In this document: positions 17,802 to 26,295 of the stretch, piece after piece
How the letters are laid out: each line of letters begins with the position of its first letter
Numbering within the stretch: position 1 is the stretch's first letter
Origin: Palsa-295 sp963785585
GTDB lineage: Bacteria; Acidobacteriota; Terriglobia; Acidiferrales; UBA7541
DNA: 64,000 nucleotides
Assembly: GCA_963785585.1 (NCBI GenBank)
Contig: CAWAVW010000004.1
Coordinates: forward strand, 2,170,001-2,234,000
Reading direction: 5' to 3'
Translations under genes and position numbers: made by a program
The notes under the pieces: model-generated
The model's input: the letters and a program-made list of their open reading frames with translations, nothing else
Told to the model about the DNA's origin: nothing
Database searches by the model: none

Positions 17802-19958
17802 TCAGTACCCGACTAAATCGTTGACCGCCCGTACGATATCGTCGGTCTGCGGCAAAATCGCGTCTTCCAGCTTCGGCTGATACGCCACGAAGGTGTCGGT
17901 GGCCGCCACGCGCCGAACCGGCGCATCGAGGCGGTCGAACAGTTCATCGGCGATGCGCGCGGCGATTTCCGCGCCGTAGCCCCAGGAGCGCGTGTCCTCA
18001 TAGGCCACGAGCACACGATTTGTCTTTGAAACTGTCGCAGCGATCGCTTCCCAGTCGTACGGGCTGAGGGAGCGCAGATCGATAATCTCAACGGAAACGC
18101 CATTGCGCGCCAGCTCCGCCGCTGCCACTTCGGCGCGATGCACCACGGCCCCGTAGGTGATGATGCTCGCGTCGGTACCTTCTCGAACCACGCGCGCTTT
18201 CCCAAACGGAATCGTGAAATCCGGCCCGGGATACTCCGAGCGGTTATACGGCTGCCTGTACAAGTGCTTGTGCTCGAGAAACAGGACGGGATCGTCCGAA
18301 CGGATCGCGGTGCGCAGTAATCCGCACACATCCAGAGCCGTGGAGGGCATTACTACGCGAAAGCCGGGAATATGTGTAAACGTAACTTCGCCGCACTGGC
18401 TGTGATAGATGGCGCCACCGGTCAGGTAGCCCCCGATGGCGACGCGCACGACCACGGGCGCCTTAAAATGTCCCGCCGAGCGCCAGCGCATCGTCGCCAG
18501 CTCATTGCGCAGCTGCATCATGGCCGGCCAGATGTAATCAAAAAATTGGATCTCCGGAACGGGCTTTAGCCCGCGAATCGCCATCCCGATCGAGCGGCCG
18601 ATGATGTTCGCCTCGGCCAGCGGCGAATTGAACACGCGATCACTGCCGAATTTGCGCTGCAGGCCCGAGGTCGCCTTGAAAACTCCGCCCTTCCCTTTTA
18701 CCCCGGGCAATACGTCTTCCCGGCTGCAATCCGCAACGTCTTCGCCGAAAACGACGATTCGCTCGTCGCGTTTCATTTCGTCGAGCAGCGTGGCCGAGAC
18801 CATCTCAACCATCGTCTTGGGATGGCCTTCGCGCTTTGCGGGTGCGTCAAAATGCTTGTCCGCCGGATCGACTTCCGGCGAATAAACCCACTTGTAAATG
18901 GAATCCTCGGCCGGCGCCTCAGCCGCCAGGGCGCGGTCGGTCGCCTCGACGATTTCGGCGTCCACTTCGGCTTCGAGCGCCTCGATTTCCGATTCTTCCA
19001 GAATTCCTTCGCGCACCAGAAATACCGCGAACTTCGGCAACGGGTCGCGCTGCGCTTCCTCCGATCGATCCGCTTCCGATCGGTACAGCTTTTCGTCGTC
19101 CGAAAGCGAGTGCGAGTACGGCCTTACCACGTGCGCATGGACGAGCGCCGGCCCCCGTCGCGCGCGCGCAAATTCAGCCGCGCGCTGAAGCGTCGCGTAG
19201 CTCGCGAGCACGTCGGTACCATCGCATTCCTCGATGTGCAGATTCGGATAGCCGGTAAGCAATTTCGAAATACTGCCGCCGGGCGTCTGGACCTCGACGG
19301 GAACGGAAATCGCGTAGCCGTTATCCTCAATCAGGTACAACATCGGCAGTTTGTGGTTCGAAGCCGTGTTCAGCGACTCGTAGAACTCGCCTTCGCTCGT
19401 GGTGCCATCGCCCGCGGAGACATAGACAATCTCATCGCGATGAAATGAAACGCTGCCGCCGAGCGGCGCTTTGCGCGCCTGGTCGTAGGCTTTCGGAAAT
19501 TTTCCGTAATACACGCCGGCTTCCGCGGCACCGACCGCTTGCAGGAACTGCGTACCGGTGGGCGAGGAGCGCGACACAATGTTGTAGTCGCGGTGGCCCC
19601 AGTGCGACGGCATTTGCCTGCCGCCCGAGGCGGGATCGTCCTTTGCGCCAACACCCTGCAAAAGCATCTCGTACGGAGTGACGCCCATCATCAACATGAG
19701 GGCGCGATCACGATAATGCGGAAACAGCCAATCGTGGGAGCGCTTCAGAACCAGACCGGCGGCGGCGAGCACGCCCTCGTGCCCCGCTCCGCTAATCTGG
19801 AAGAAAATCTTATTTTGGCGCTTGAGTTGGATTTCGCGGTCGTCCAGACGCCGCGAGAGAAACATCGTGCGATACAACCGGATGAGGGTGTCCCGGTCCA
19901 GACCGTGGTACTTCGTCGCGTCAAACTTGGCGGGCTTCACCTTTGCCTGAGTGGCCAT
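17802..19958 (-). CDS. Fused 2-oxoacid dehydrogenase E1 (alpha-beta)
   Basis: 718-residue thiamine-diphosphate enzyme in which the alpha and beta E1 subunits, usually separate proteins, are one chain. The alpha half (about 1-340) has the GDGTTSEGEFYE ... DNGYAIS ThDP motif. The beta half (about 365-718) has VFGEDVADCSREDV, FNSPLAEANIIGRSIGMAIRG and LEHKHLYR. It resembles branched-chain 2-oxoacid dehydrogenase E1 rather than homodimeric pyruvate E1. The ATG at 19958 follows AAGGGAG. No E2 or E3 gene is near, so the rest of the complex must be encoded elsewhere. Cytoplasmic. Confidence 0.92.
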   Translation of the reverse strand: MATQAKVKPAKFDATKYHGLDRDTLIRLYRTMFLSRRLDDREIQLKRQNKIFFQISGAGHEGVLAAAGLVLKRSHDWLFPHYRDRALMLMMGVTPYEMLLQGVGAKDDPASGGRQMPSHWGHRDYNIVSRSSPTGTQFLQAVGAAEAGVYYGKFPKAYDQARKAPLGGSVSFHRDEIVYVSAGDGTTSEGEFYESLNTASNHKLPMLYLIEDNGYAISVPVEVQTPGGSISKLLTGYPNLHIEECDGTDVLASYATLQRAAEFARARRGPALVHAHVVRPYSHSLSDDEKLYRSEADRSEEAQRDPLPKFAVFLVREGILEESEIEALEAEVDAEIVEATDRALAAEAPAEDSIYKWVYSPEVDPADKHFDAPAKREGHPKTMVEMVSATLLDEMKRDERIVVFGEDVADCSREDVLPGVKGKGGVFKATSGLQRKFGSDRVFNSPLAEANIIGRSIGMAIRGLKPVPEIQFFDYIWPAMMQLRNELATMRWRSAGHFKAPVVVRVAIGGYLTGGAIYHSQCGEVTFTHIPGFRVVMPSTALDVCGLLRTAIRSDDPVLFLEHKHLYRQPYNRSEYPGPDFTIPFGKARVVREGTDASIITYGAVVHRAEVAAAELARNGVSVEIIDLRSLSPYDWEAIAATVSKTNRVLVAYEDTRSWGYGAEIAARIADELFDRLDAPVRRVAATDTFVAYQPKLEDAILPQTDDIVRAVNDLVGY

Positions 19959-20083
19959 CGGCTCCCTTGTCGGTTTTGCGTTCGCCAGCCGTTGCAGCAA
20001 TCCCGATTATAGCCAAACGCGGGCACTGCGCCAAAGGATGGTTCGCGCTTCGATCACGCCAATTTGGAGTGTGGTTTCACCAC

Positions 20084-20458
20084 CTAATCGAGCTTCTCGA
20101 AAATTTCGGCGCTTTCCTGGTGTTCGGGACTGCCGGGGCGAACCACCTTGCCCTTAACGGACTTGAAGGGCTCCTCGGTCGGAATGCGCTCGAGCCATCG
20201 CTGGTGCGAAAGCTTTTCGTGCGAGGAAAAATCGAGTCGAATAAAAGCGCGCACGTTTCCGCTCTTTGCCGGGGCCTTTTTCTTCCCTTTCTCCGCCTGC
20301 TTCCCTTCCGCTTCCGCGCCCGAAGCTTCGCGCTCGAACTTCAGCAGAATCTTCTTGCCCAGGCGAAATCCCTGCGCCCAGCTATCGACTTTGTGGCGCG
20401 CCTGCTGGGCGGTCTCTTCGTCGGTGCCAAAATCGTAAATCAGGAAGTCATGGGCCAT
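20084..20458 (-). CDS. Conserved-looking hypothetical protein
   Basis: 124 residues from an ATG at 20458 (MAHDFLIYDFGTDEE); an upstream ATG at 20521 would add 21 unremarkable residues. The middle is highly charged (AEGKQAEKGKKKAPAK, about 70-85) between two more ordered parts; the end is acidic. No signal peptide, membrane segment or family motif is recognised. It sits alone between the E1 fusion gene and the divergent LytS-type kinase, and codon use matches its neighbours, so I regard it as a real gene of unknown function. Confidence 0.6.
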   Translation of the reverse strand: MAHDFLIYDFGTDEETAQQARHKVDSWAQGFRLGKKILLKFEREASGAEAEGKQAEKGKKKAPAKSGNVRAFIRLDFSSHEKLSHQRWLERIPTEEPFKSVKGKVVRPGSPEHQESAEIFEKLD

Positions 20459-20613
20459 GCATTGTGTATAAAGGCGCAGGCCGCGAGTGTCAAGGAAAGC
20501 CGTGCCGCACGATTCAGGCAATTCGAGGCGGCCCGGGCCATCGAGCGCCGTGCGCGCTTTACATCGTTGGCGGCTTTGGCTAACGTAACTTCCGTTCCTG
20601 AAAAGGCGTGGCG

Positions 20614-21951
20614 ATGTTTGTTCCAGCGAGCGGACAAGGAAAATTTGGCGGCGGACAGGACCTCGTCTATATCCTCGTCCTCAAAGTAGGATTCGCCGCG
20701 TCGTTAGCGGCGCTGCTGGTGCGATTCCGTTCGTTTCGACGTTTGCTGTTTACCGAGATTCGCGATTCCGACCAAAAGGTAATGCTGTTGCTGTTTCTTA
20801 CGCCGCCGCTGGCGATTGGCGTGTTCTTGCGTTTGGTCGGCTACCAGTTTTTCGACCTCACGCTCGAAGGCTCGTTCCTGATGGGCTTGATCGGCGGACG
20901 GATCGTCGGCCTTCTGGGCGGCTCGCTCATCAGTCTGCCTGCTTTTGGCAACCACGAATGGGTGTCCAGCCCGATGGCCGCGCTCGTTGGGCTGCTGGCC
21001 GGAGTCGTCCGAGAATCGATGCCCGAAAAGGAAGACGTCTGGCATTTCGGCCCTTTTCTGTTTCTTAGTATTCCTGAATGGATTTGGAAGATCGTGCGAT
21101 ACGCCAAGGGCAACTGGACGATGTTGCCGTTCTTCGTTTGCGTCGCATTTAATGTAATCCAGATCGAGCTGGCCGAATTTATTCCGGACCGCTGGCTGTT
21201 TTCCTACCATCCGAGCAACTGGGGCTACGCGCTGCTGGTGGTGCTCTCCTCGCTGATGTGCGTGGCGATGGCCATCAAGATTTGGAACAACACCCGCATC
21301 GAGATGAACCTAGAAGAAAACCAGCAGCTCCTGCTGAAAGCGCGCATGGATGCGCTCACCAGCCAGATTAATCCTCACTTCCTGTTCAATACGCTCAATA
21401 CGGTTTCGTCGCTGATTCGCTTCGATCCGGACATGGCGCGCGGCGTGGTGTTGAAGCTTTCGAATATCCTGCGGCGCCTGCTGCGCAAACACGAATCGTT
21501 TGTCCCGCTCCGCGAAGAGATCGAGTTCATCGACGACTATCTCGACATTGAAGTGATTCGATTCGGCCGCGACAAACTCCAAATCCTGAAAGAAATCGAC
21601 GCCGAAACTCTGGAAACATTCGTTCCCAGCATGCTGCTTCAGCCGATGATCGAAAACTCGATCAAACACGGACTGGCGCCGAAAGTGGAGGGCGGCCAAA
21701 TCAAAGTGCGCACCCGCCAGTACAACGGCCGCCTGCTGATTGAAATCGAAGACAATGGCGTCGGGATCTCTCCTGAGCGCCTTGCCGAAGTGTACGGCGG
21801 CGGAATCGGCATCACCAACGTGCATGAGCGGCTGCGGCTTTTGTACGGCGATCAATTCCGAATGGACATTCGCAGCCAGGAAGGGCAAGGCACGCAGATT
21901 CACATCGAGATACCCGAGCTCGCTACCGCCGACCCGTTCATGGATCTCTAG
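20614..21951 (+). CDS. LytS/YehU-type sensor histidine kinase
   Basis: 445-residue membrane kinase. About six hydrophobic segments fill the first 225 residues. Then comes a His_kinase (LytS-type) domain with QINPHFLFNTLNTVSSLIRFD, whose His is the predicted phosphoacceptor, and an HATPase domain with LLQPMIENSIKHGL (N box) and GVGISPERLAEVYGGGIGITN (G boxes). An ATG at 20614 has AAAGG seven bases upstream; a GTG at 20608 is possible. The usual LytTR response regulator is not adjacent. Its 3' end overlaps the convergent channel-like gene by 14 bases. Confidence 0.92.
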   Translation: MFVPASGQGKFGGGQDLVYILVLKVGFAASLAALLVRFRSFRRLLFTEIRDSDQKVMLLLFLTPPLAIGVFLRLVGYQFFDLTLEGSFLMGLIGGRIVGLLGGSLISLPAFGNHEWVSSPMAALVGLLAGVVRESMPEKEDVWHFGPFLFLSIPEWIWKIVRYAKGNWTMLPFFVCVAFNVIQIELAEFIPDRWLFSYHPSNWGYALLVVLSSLMCVAMAIKIWNNTRIEMNLEENQQLLLKARMDALTSQINPHFLFNTLNTVSSLIRFDPDMARGVVLKLSNILRRLLRKHESFVPLREEIEFIDDYLDIEVIRFGRDKLQILKEIDAETLETFVPSMLLQPMIENSIKHGLAPKVEGGQIKVRTRQYNGRLLIEIEDNGVGISPERLAEVYGGGIGITNVHERLRLLYGDQFRMDIRSQEGQGTQIHIEIPELATADPFMDL

Positions 21952-22627
21952 TTATATATTCCGAACGGTAAAGCCCCACGAGGCGCGAAACCAATACGGC
22001 CAGATAAAACAAACCCAGAATCGCCTCTACGGTCGTCAGTGACCTTGCCTGCAGCGTCACAGGAATAATCCCCGCCGATCCGAGCGACGTCATGCTGCCA
22101 AAGCTGTAGTAAATCAAGTCCGATTGCTGAATCACTTTGTGAAGATTCGTTTCAGGAATCAGGTAGAACGCGTTCGGTTGCAGCTTCGCCAAGAACAGGT
22201 ATAGATTCGCGAATGCAAATCCAACCATCATATAGATGCAGACCGCTCCGAAAATCGTGGACGACGTAACCCTGGGGCTTCGAAAAATTCGCCGGAAAAT
22301 CGTAATCAAGACGAAAACGTCGAATCCGAACGTAAGCAGGATTCCGACGAGCGTCACGATCCCCACATCCTGCTTGGGCACGTAGATCACGCGATTCAAC
22401 GCCGCCGGAATCGCCAATAGGAGCGCGAAGATGAGCGTCGTCCGGCGGAAACTCACGGCGTACACGCTCAATGCAGTCAAGCCGAATCCCAACAACCGAA
22501 ACCACTCGTAGCGCAAGCCGCCTTCTCCGGCATAGGGATAGAGCAATAAATTGCCGAGCAGTACGCTGAAGAGCAGGATGTACCGGCGTTCCGTTCCGGC
22601 CGTCTCGATGTGCGGGTGTGGGGTCAT
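21938..22627 (-). CDS. Ion-channel-like membrane protein with degenerate selectivity filter
   Basis: 229 residues with about six hydrophobic segments and a C-terminal pore-loop arrangement as in two-TM potassium channels: a TM helix (FGAVCIYMMVGFAFANLYLF), a pore helix (DLIYYSFGSMTSLGSAGIIP), then a last TM helix. The filter, normally TVGYGD, reads SLGSAG, so potassium selectivity is unlikely to be retained. Similar proteins are annotated as ion-channel family proteins of unknown selectivity. Divergent from yceI (238-base gap). Confidence 0.8.
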   Translation of the reverse strand: MTPHPHIETAGTERRYILLFSVLLGNLLLYPYAGEGGLRYEWFRLLGFGLTALSVYAVSFRRTTLIFALLLAIPAALNRVIYVPKQDVGIVTLVGILLTFGFDVFVLITIFRRIFRSPRVTSSTIFGAVCIYMMVGFAFANLYLFLAKLQPNAFYLIPETNLHKVIQQSDLIYYSFGSMTSLGSAGIIPVTLQARSLTTVEAILGLFYLAVLVSRLVGLYRSEYITRDP

Positions 22628-22865
22628 GGCTCCGTCTTCGCTCGACGAATGTGGAACGCGATATTAACTCTGAACGCGGGCTCCGTGCGCTGAGAAATTC
22701 ACGAACCTCGAACGAGTCGGACTTGGCTCTGGACACTGCGCCGCATTCTGATAGCTTCCCATGTATCCGTAAGGCTTCGGGCGAATGGACGGAGCAAAGG
22801 CAAAACTCCAGGCCGGGAATGAACCGAACTGGCCGAAATCACACTCCTGCAGGGAAGGAATACGA

Positions 22866-23471
22866 ATGATTCGCACGAACGCAGCAGTCATCGTTGCCGC
22901 ACTCCTGGCTTGCTCCGCCTGTATGCCGGCGCCCGCGCAAGCGCAGGATCCTGTCCGCGCGAACGTCTTGAAAGACGAAAGCAAGATCGAGTTTCACGCC
23001 AGCTCCACGTTTGCGAAGGTAGTCGGCGAGTTTACGGATTGGAATGCAAACCTGCAATTGGCTTCCGGTAGCCTTAAGGACGGGACGTTTGCGCTGGACC
23101 TGAAATCAAACAGCGTTCACACCGGAAGCGGCCTGAAAGACAAAGAAGTGAAGGGCAAGAATTTCTTCAATGTGAAGGATTATCCGGACATTCATTTCGC
23201 TTCCACGGGGATTTTGCCCGATCCGGATCCAAACAAATTTACCATGACCGGCAATCTCACTCTGCGTGGCGTCACTCGCCCGGTGACGGTGGCCATCGCT
23301 CTTTCTTCGCTTCCAAACGGTAATCAAAAGATCGAAGCCGATTTCTCGTTCAATCGACGCGACTTCGGCATGACCCACAACATGATGTTCAACAAGATCG
23401 CCGACACGATCCGCGTGACGATGGAGCTGCATGTAAAGCCGTCTTCGCCGGCGACGGCAGCGGGCCAGTAG
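22866..23471 (+). CDS. YceI-family periplasmic protein
   Basis: 201-residue exported lipocalin-like protein. A signal peptide ends in PAPAQAQ (about residue 27). The body has the YceI pattern SKIEFHASSTFAKVVGEFTDW, KDKEVKGKNFFNVKDYPDIHFAS, LTLRGVTRPVTV and DFSFNRRDFGMTHN. The family binds polyisoprenoid or amphipathic molecules in a beta-barrel. The ATG at 22866 has GGAAGGAA upstream. Followed 76 bases later by the GbsR/MarR-type regulator on the same strand but with its own promoter. Confidence 0.92.
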   Translation: MIRTNAAVIVAALLACSACMPAPAQAQDPVRANVLKDESKIEFHASSTFAKVVGEFTDWNANLQLASGSLKDGTFALDLKSNSVHTGSGLKDKEVKGKNFFNVKDYPDIHFASTGILPDPDPNKFTMTGNLTLRGVTRPVTVAIALSSLPNGNQKIEADFSFNRRDFGMTHNMMFNKIADTIRVTMELHVKPSSPATAAGQ

Positions 23472-23530
23472 CGCTTTTTGAGTCTTTCGATCGCACCGGA
23501 ATGGCGGCGATTGGGCGCTCGCTGCCGCTC

Positions 23531-23574
23531 TTGACATCCCGCCCGAAATGCCAGTATCTTCAGTTATGACTGAA
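23531..23574 (+). promoter_or_regulatory. Promoter and start-codon palindrome of the GbsR-type gene
   Basis: TTGACA (23531-23536), an 18-base spacer and TATCTT (23555-23560) form a near-consensus sigma-70 promoter. The ATG at 23566 lies only five bases after the -10 box, so the mRNA should be leaderless. A perfect inverted repeat TTCAGT-TATG-ACTGAA (23559-23574) overlaps the last -10 bases and the start codon and is a good candidate autoregulatory operator. Confidence 0.65.
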
Positions 23575-24117
23575 ACGCTTGAAAGAACCGCACCCCCGCT
23601 TTCCGCCGTCGCGCAAAAATTCATCCTCCACTGGGGCGAAATGGGCACCCGCTGGGGCGTTAACCGCACTGTGGCCCAGGTGCATGCCCTGCTGTTCCTG
23701 TCCCAACGGCCCATGCCGGCCGACGAAATCGCCACCACCCTGTCCGTGGCGCGTTCAAACGTCAGCACCAGCCTGCGCGAATTGCAGGGCTGGCGCATCG
23801 TTCGCGTTGCGCCGGTGCTGGGGGATCGCCGGCAGCATTTCGAATCGATGAAGGACATTTGGGAAATGTTCCGGGTAATCCTCGACGAGCGCAAAAAGCG
23901 AGAGATTGACCCGACCATTCGCGTTCTGCATGAGTGCGTCGATGAGGCCGGCAAAGCGGGTCCGTCCGAGGCCTACGCGCGCAAGCGAATCGACGAGATG
24001 CTCGAATTCGTGGTGACGATCGACACGCTGTTCCAGGAATTTCAGCACCTGCCGCCGTCGGCGGCGCGCGGGTTGGTCAAGCTGCGGGGGCGCGTCAAAA
24101 AGCTCTTGCCCGGATAA
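23566..24117 (+). CDS. GbsR/MarR-family transcriptional regulator
   Basis: 183-residue winged-helix regulator. The HTH is recognisable in GVNRTVAQVHALLFLSQRPMPADEIATTLSVARSNVSTSLRELQGW, the order typical of GbsR-like members; a helical C-terminal part would dimerise. An in-frame ATG at 23548 is less likely, because the promoter and its expected transcription start lie downstream of it. GbsR proteins control osmoprotectant synthesis in Bacillus, but no such genes adjoin here. Autoregulation is suggested by the palindrome over the start. Confidence 0.88.
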   Translation: MTETLERTAPPLSAVAQKFILHWGEMGTRWGVNRTVAQVHALLFLSQRPMPADEIATTLSVARSNVSTSLRELQGWRIVRVAPVLGDRRQHFESMKDIWEMFRVILDERKKREIDPTIRVLHECVDEAGKAGPSEAYARKRIDEMLEFVVTIDTLFQEFQHLPPSAARGLVKLRGRVKKLLPG

Positions 24118-24129
24118 CAATCTCAAATC

Positions 24130-24160
24130 TTGAATTGCCCGCCGTGTGATGGCGTAGAAT
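24130..24160 (+). promoter_or_regulatory. Putative promoter for the gene starting at 24167
   Basis: TTGAAT (24130-24135) and TAGAAT (24155-24160) with a 19-base spacer. The GTG start lies six bases after the -10 box and no Shine-Dalgarno fits between, so this would again give a leaderless message. The spacer is longer than ideal. Confidence 0.45.
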
Positions 24161-24166
24161 GGCGTT

Positions 24167-24964
24167 GTGATTCGAGCCGAAGAAACTCTGTTGGTTGACG
24201 ACACCGAAGCCAAGACCAGCGTCTGGCCGGCAATCGCGCTGGCGCTATTCGCAATCGTCGTCGCGGTGTTCACGCTGAAGTTCGGTTTGCAGACGCTCAC
24301 GTGGCTCGAAGCGAGAAACCTCGCCAGTTCCAATCCCTGGATCGCCAATGTGCCGAGGGCGATCGAGAAAACTCCGCCGCCCGCGAAACCAGAGTTCGTG
24401 AAACTTTTTGATTTCGAGTTCAATTCTCCGTGGCCGGGCAAATCGAAGGTCGAGCGAGCTCTTACGTTCGCCGTGGTGCGTTACGACTCAGGCCAAGCCG
24501 TTGCGTTTTTCGATCCGCAATCTTCGCTTGATACGGTCGGCGCGCTGAAGGCTTCGAATCCGGTCGATTACCAGAAATTCGCCGGCATTTTTGCCGGCCA
24601 CCCGGTCGATTCCAACTTCGCGCTCTACCAGGCCGTTTACAGCGTTTCGCCCGCACAGATTTCACCGTTGATGAGCGTGGGCGACGCGCAACGGATGAAT
24701 ACGCTGATGATGTGGAAACTTGCGTTTGGTCCGGACCTTAGCGGCGACGGCCCGTTCTACTCGATGGATTTCGGCGGCGTACGCGCGTTCCAATTCGGAG
24801 ATCCGGCGGCGGGCCGTCCGGTGGCCGTGCGCGCCTTCGACGAACGCGATCACCAGTTTCGCTTTATTTTTGGCGCCACGGCGGGATCGAGCGCGAAAAT
24901 CACGCAAGAAGAAATCAATTCGGCGGTTCAGTCCGTGCAACCGATTCCGTTTGCCGACCGCTGA
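24167..24964 (+). CDS. Membrane-anchored protein of unknown function
   Basis: 265 residues. One hydrophobic anchor (about 20-40, WPAIALALFAIVVAVFTL) follows a short acidic cytoplasmic leader; the remaining 220 residues are probably periplasmic. I recognise no domain. Visible features are a FDFEFNSPWPGKS segment and a C-terminal TQEEINSAVQSVQ. The start is GTG at 24167, with a -10-like TAGAAT immediately upstream. It is convergent with bshA, with nine bases between the stops. Confidence 0.7.
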   Translation: MIRAEETLLVDDTEAKTSVWPAIALALFAIVVAVFTLKFGLQTLTWLEARNLASSNPWIANVPRAIEKTPPPAKPEFVKLFDFEFNSPWPGKSKVERALTFAVVRYDSGQAVAFFDPQSSLDTVGALKASNPVDYQKFAGIFAGHPVDSNFALYQAVYSVSPAQISPLMSVGDAQRMNTLMMWKLAFGPDLSGDGPFYSMDFGGVRAFQFGDPAAGRPVAVRAFDERDHQFRFIFGATAGSSAKITQEEINSAVQSVQPIPFADR

Positions 24965-24973
24965 GGACTCGAT

Positions 24974-26101
24974 TCACGCCTTTCCGTCCAGCACGCGCTG
25001 GTAATACCGCTCATATTGTGGAATCACATCGTTCGCGCAGTACTTTGCCTTCGCATTGATCCGCGCTTGCTTCCCCATCGCGCGCCCGCGATCAGGGCTC
25101 GTCAGAATCCGCAGCGCCGCCTTCGCGCCGGCTTCCACGTCGCGCGGCGGGATCAGGTAGCCGTCCACGCCGGGCGTAACCACCTCGGGCAAACCTCCAA
25201 CGTCCGTTGCAATCACCGGCATCTCGCAGGCCATTGCTTCGAGCGCCGCAAGGCCGAAGGACTCGAGTTCGCTCGGCAGCAGAAACAAATCGCCAACACC
25301 GAGCTTCTCCTGCACGAGATCTTGCTTGCCCAAAAAGAATACGTCCTTCGACAAATTCTTCTTGCGGACAATATATTCCGCGGCGCCGCGATCCGGCCCA
25401 TCGCCCATCATCACGAGCTTCGCGGGAATTTTCTCGCGCACCAGCGCGAAAATCTCCACCACATCCGTGATCCGCTTCACGGGGCGGAAGTTCGACAGGT
25501 GCATCAGGATCGGTTCGTCGTTTTTCGCCCACCGCTTCCGGAGCGATTGATCCTCTGAGCGGTGGTACATGTCGCAGTTCACAAAGTTCGGAATCACTTC
25601 GATCGAGCGCTTCACGTCAAATTCGTGATACGTCCGATCGCGCAGATAGGCGGAAATCGAAGTGACGCCGTCGCTCTTCTCGATCGAGAAACGGGTGATC
25701 GGCAAATAACTGCGATCGCTGCCCACCAGCGTAATGTCCGTGCCATGCAGAGTCGTAATGAATGGCAGGTTTTTCGGCTTGCTCATCATTTGCGCGAGCA
25801 TGGCGCTCACCGAGTGCGGGATGGCGTAGTGAACGTGCAGCAAATCGAGCGAAACTTCCTCGGCCACCTCGAACATCTTCGTCGCCAGCGCCAGGGTGTA
25901 GGGCGGGTGATCGAACAGCGGATAGGACGTGACTTCCACTTCGTGAAAATGAATCCGCTCGTGCGCCGAGTTCAGCCGGATGGGCATCGCGTAACTGATG
26001 AAGTGAACTTCGTGACCGCGCGCAGCCAGTTCGATTCCCAATTCCGTGGCAACCACGCCGGAACCGCCGTACGTTGGATAGCATGTGATCCCGATTTTCA
26101 T
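24974..26101 (-). CDS. bshA: N-acetyl-alpha-D-glucosaminyl L-malate synthase (bacillithiol)
   Basis: 375-residue GT4 glycosyltransferase, first step of bacillithiol synthesis (UDP-GlcNAc plus L-malate). It shows the BshA pattern: ITCYPTYGGSGVVATELGIELA, HVHYAIPHSVSAMLA, TTLHGTDITLVGSDRSYLP, the RPVKRITDVV block and the GT4 motif ESFGLAALEAMACEMPVIATDVGG. Length equals the family norm (about 375-380). BshB and BshC are not in the window. Presence suggests that bacillithiol is the low-molecular-weight thiol, which fits the thiol-handling rhodanese and ArsC-like genes. Confidence 0.95.
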   Translation of the reverse strand: MKIGITCYPTYGGSGVVATELGIELAARGHEVHFISYAMPIRLNSAHERIHFHEVEVTSYPLFDHPPYTLALATKMFEVAEEVSLDLLHVHYAIPHSVSAMLAQMMSKPKNLPFITTLHGTDITLVGSDRSYLPITRFSIEKSDGVTSISAYLRDRTYHEFDVKRSIEVIPNFVNCDMYHRSEDQSLRKRWAKNDEPILMHLSNFRPVKRITDVVEIFALVREKIPAKLVMMGDGPDRGAAEYIVRKKNLSKDVFFLGKQDLVQEKLGVGDLFLLPSELESFGLAALEAMACEMPVIATDVGGLPEVVTPGVDGYLIPPRDVEAGAKAALRILTSPDRGRAMGKQARINAKAKYCANDVIPQYERYYQRVLDGKA

Positions 26102-26173
26102 TGGCCCTCGTGAGACTCTAACAGTGGTTGGAGCGGCCCGGCAAGAATCCGGGTATATTGCGTAGTGTGGCGC

Positions 26174-26216
26174 GCCGGAATTACGCTCCGGCTGTGATTC
26201 TCGTCCATTAGACGAG
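26174..26216 (+). promoter_or_regulatory. Two consecutive hairpins in the leader of the thioesterase gene
   Basis: GCCGGA (26174-26179) pairs with TCCGGC (26187-26192), and CTCGTC (26200-26205) pairs with GACGAG (26211-26216), each a perfect six-base stem with a small loop. They follow a -10-like TATATT (26154-26159). Neither is followed by a T run, so they look like leader structure rather than terminators. Confidence 0.4.
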
Positions 26217-26295
26217 TTGGCCGGACGTTTCGATGCGCGAAGTATGCGTTTGCGGGACGGTTTTTGAATTTCGATGCAAATCGAGGAACCGATGG

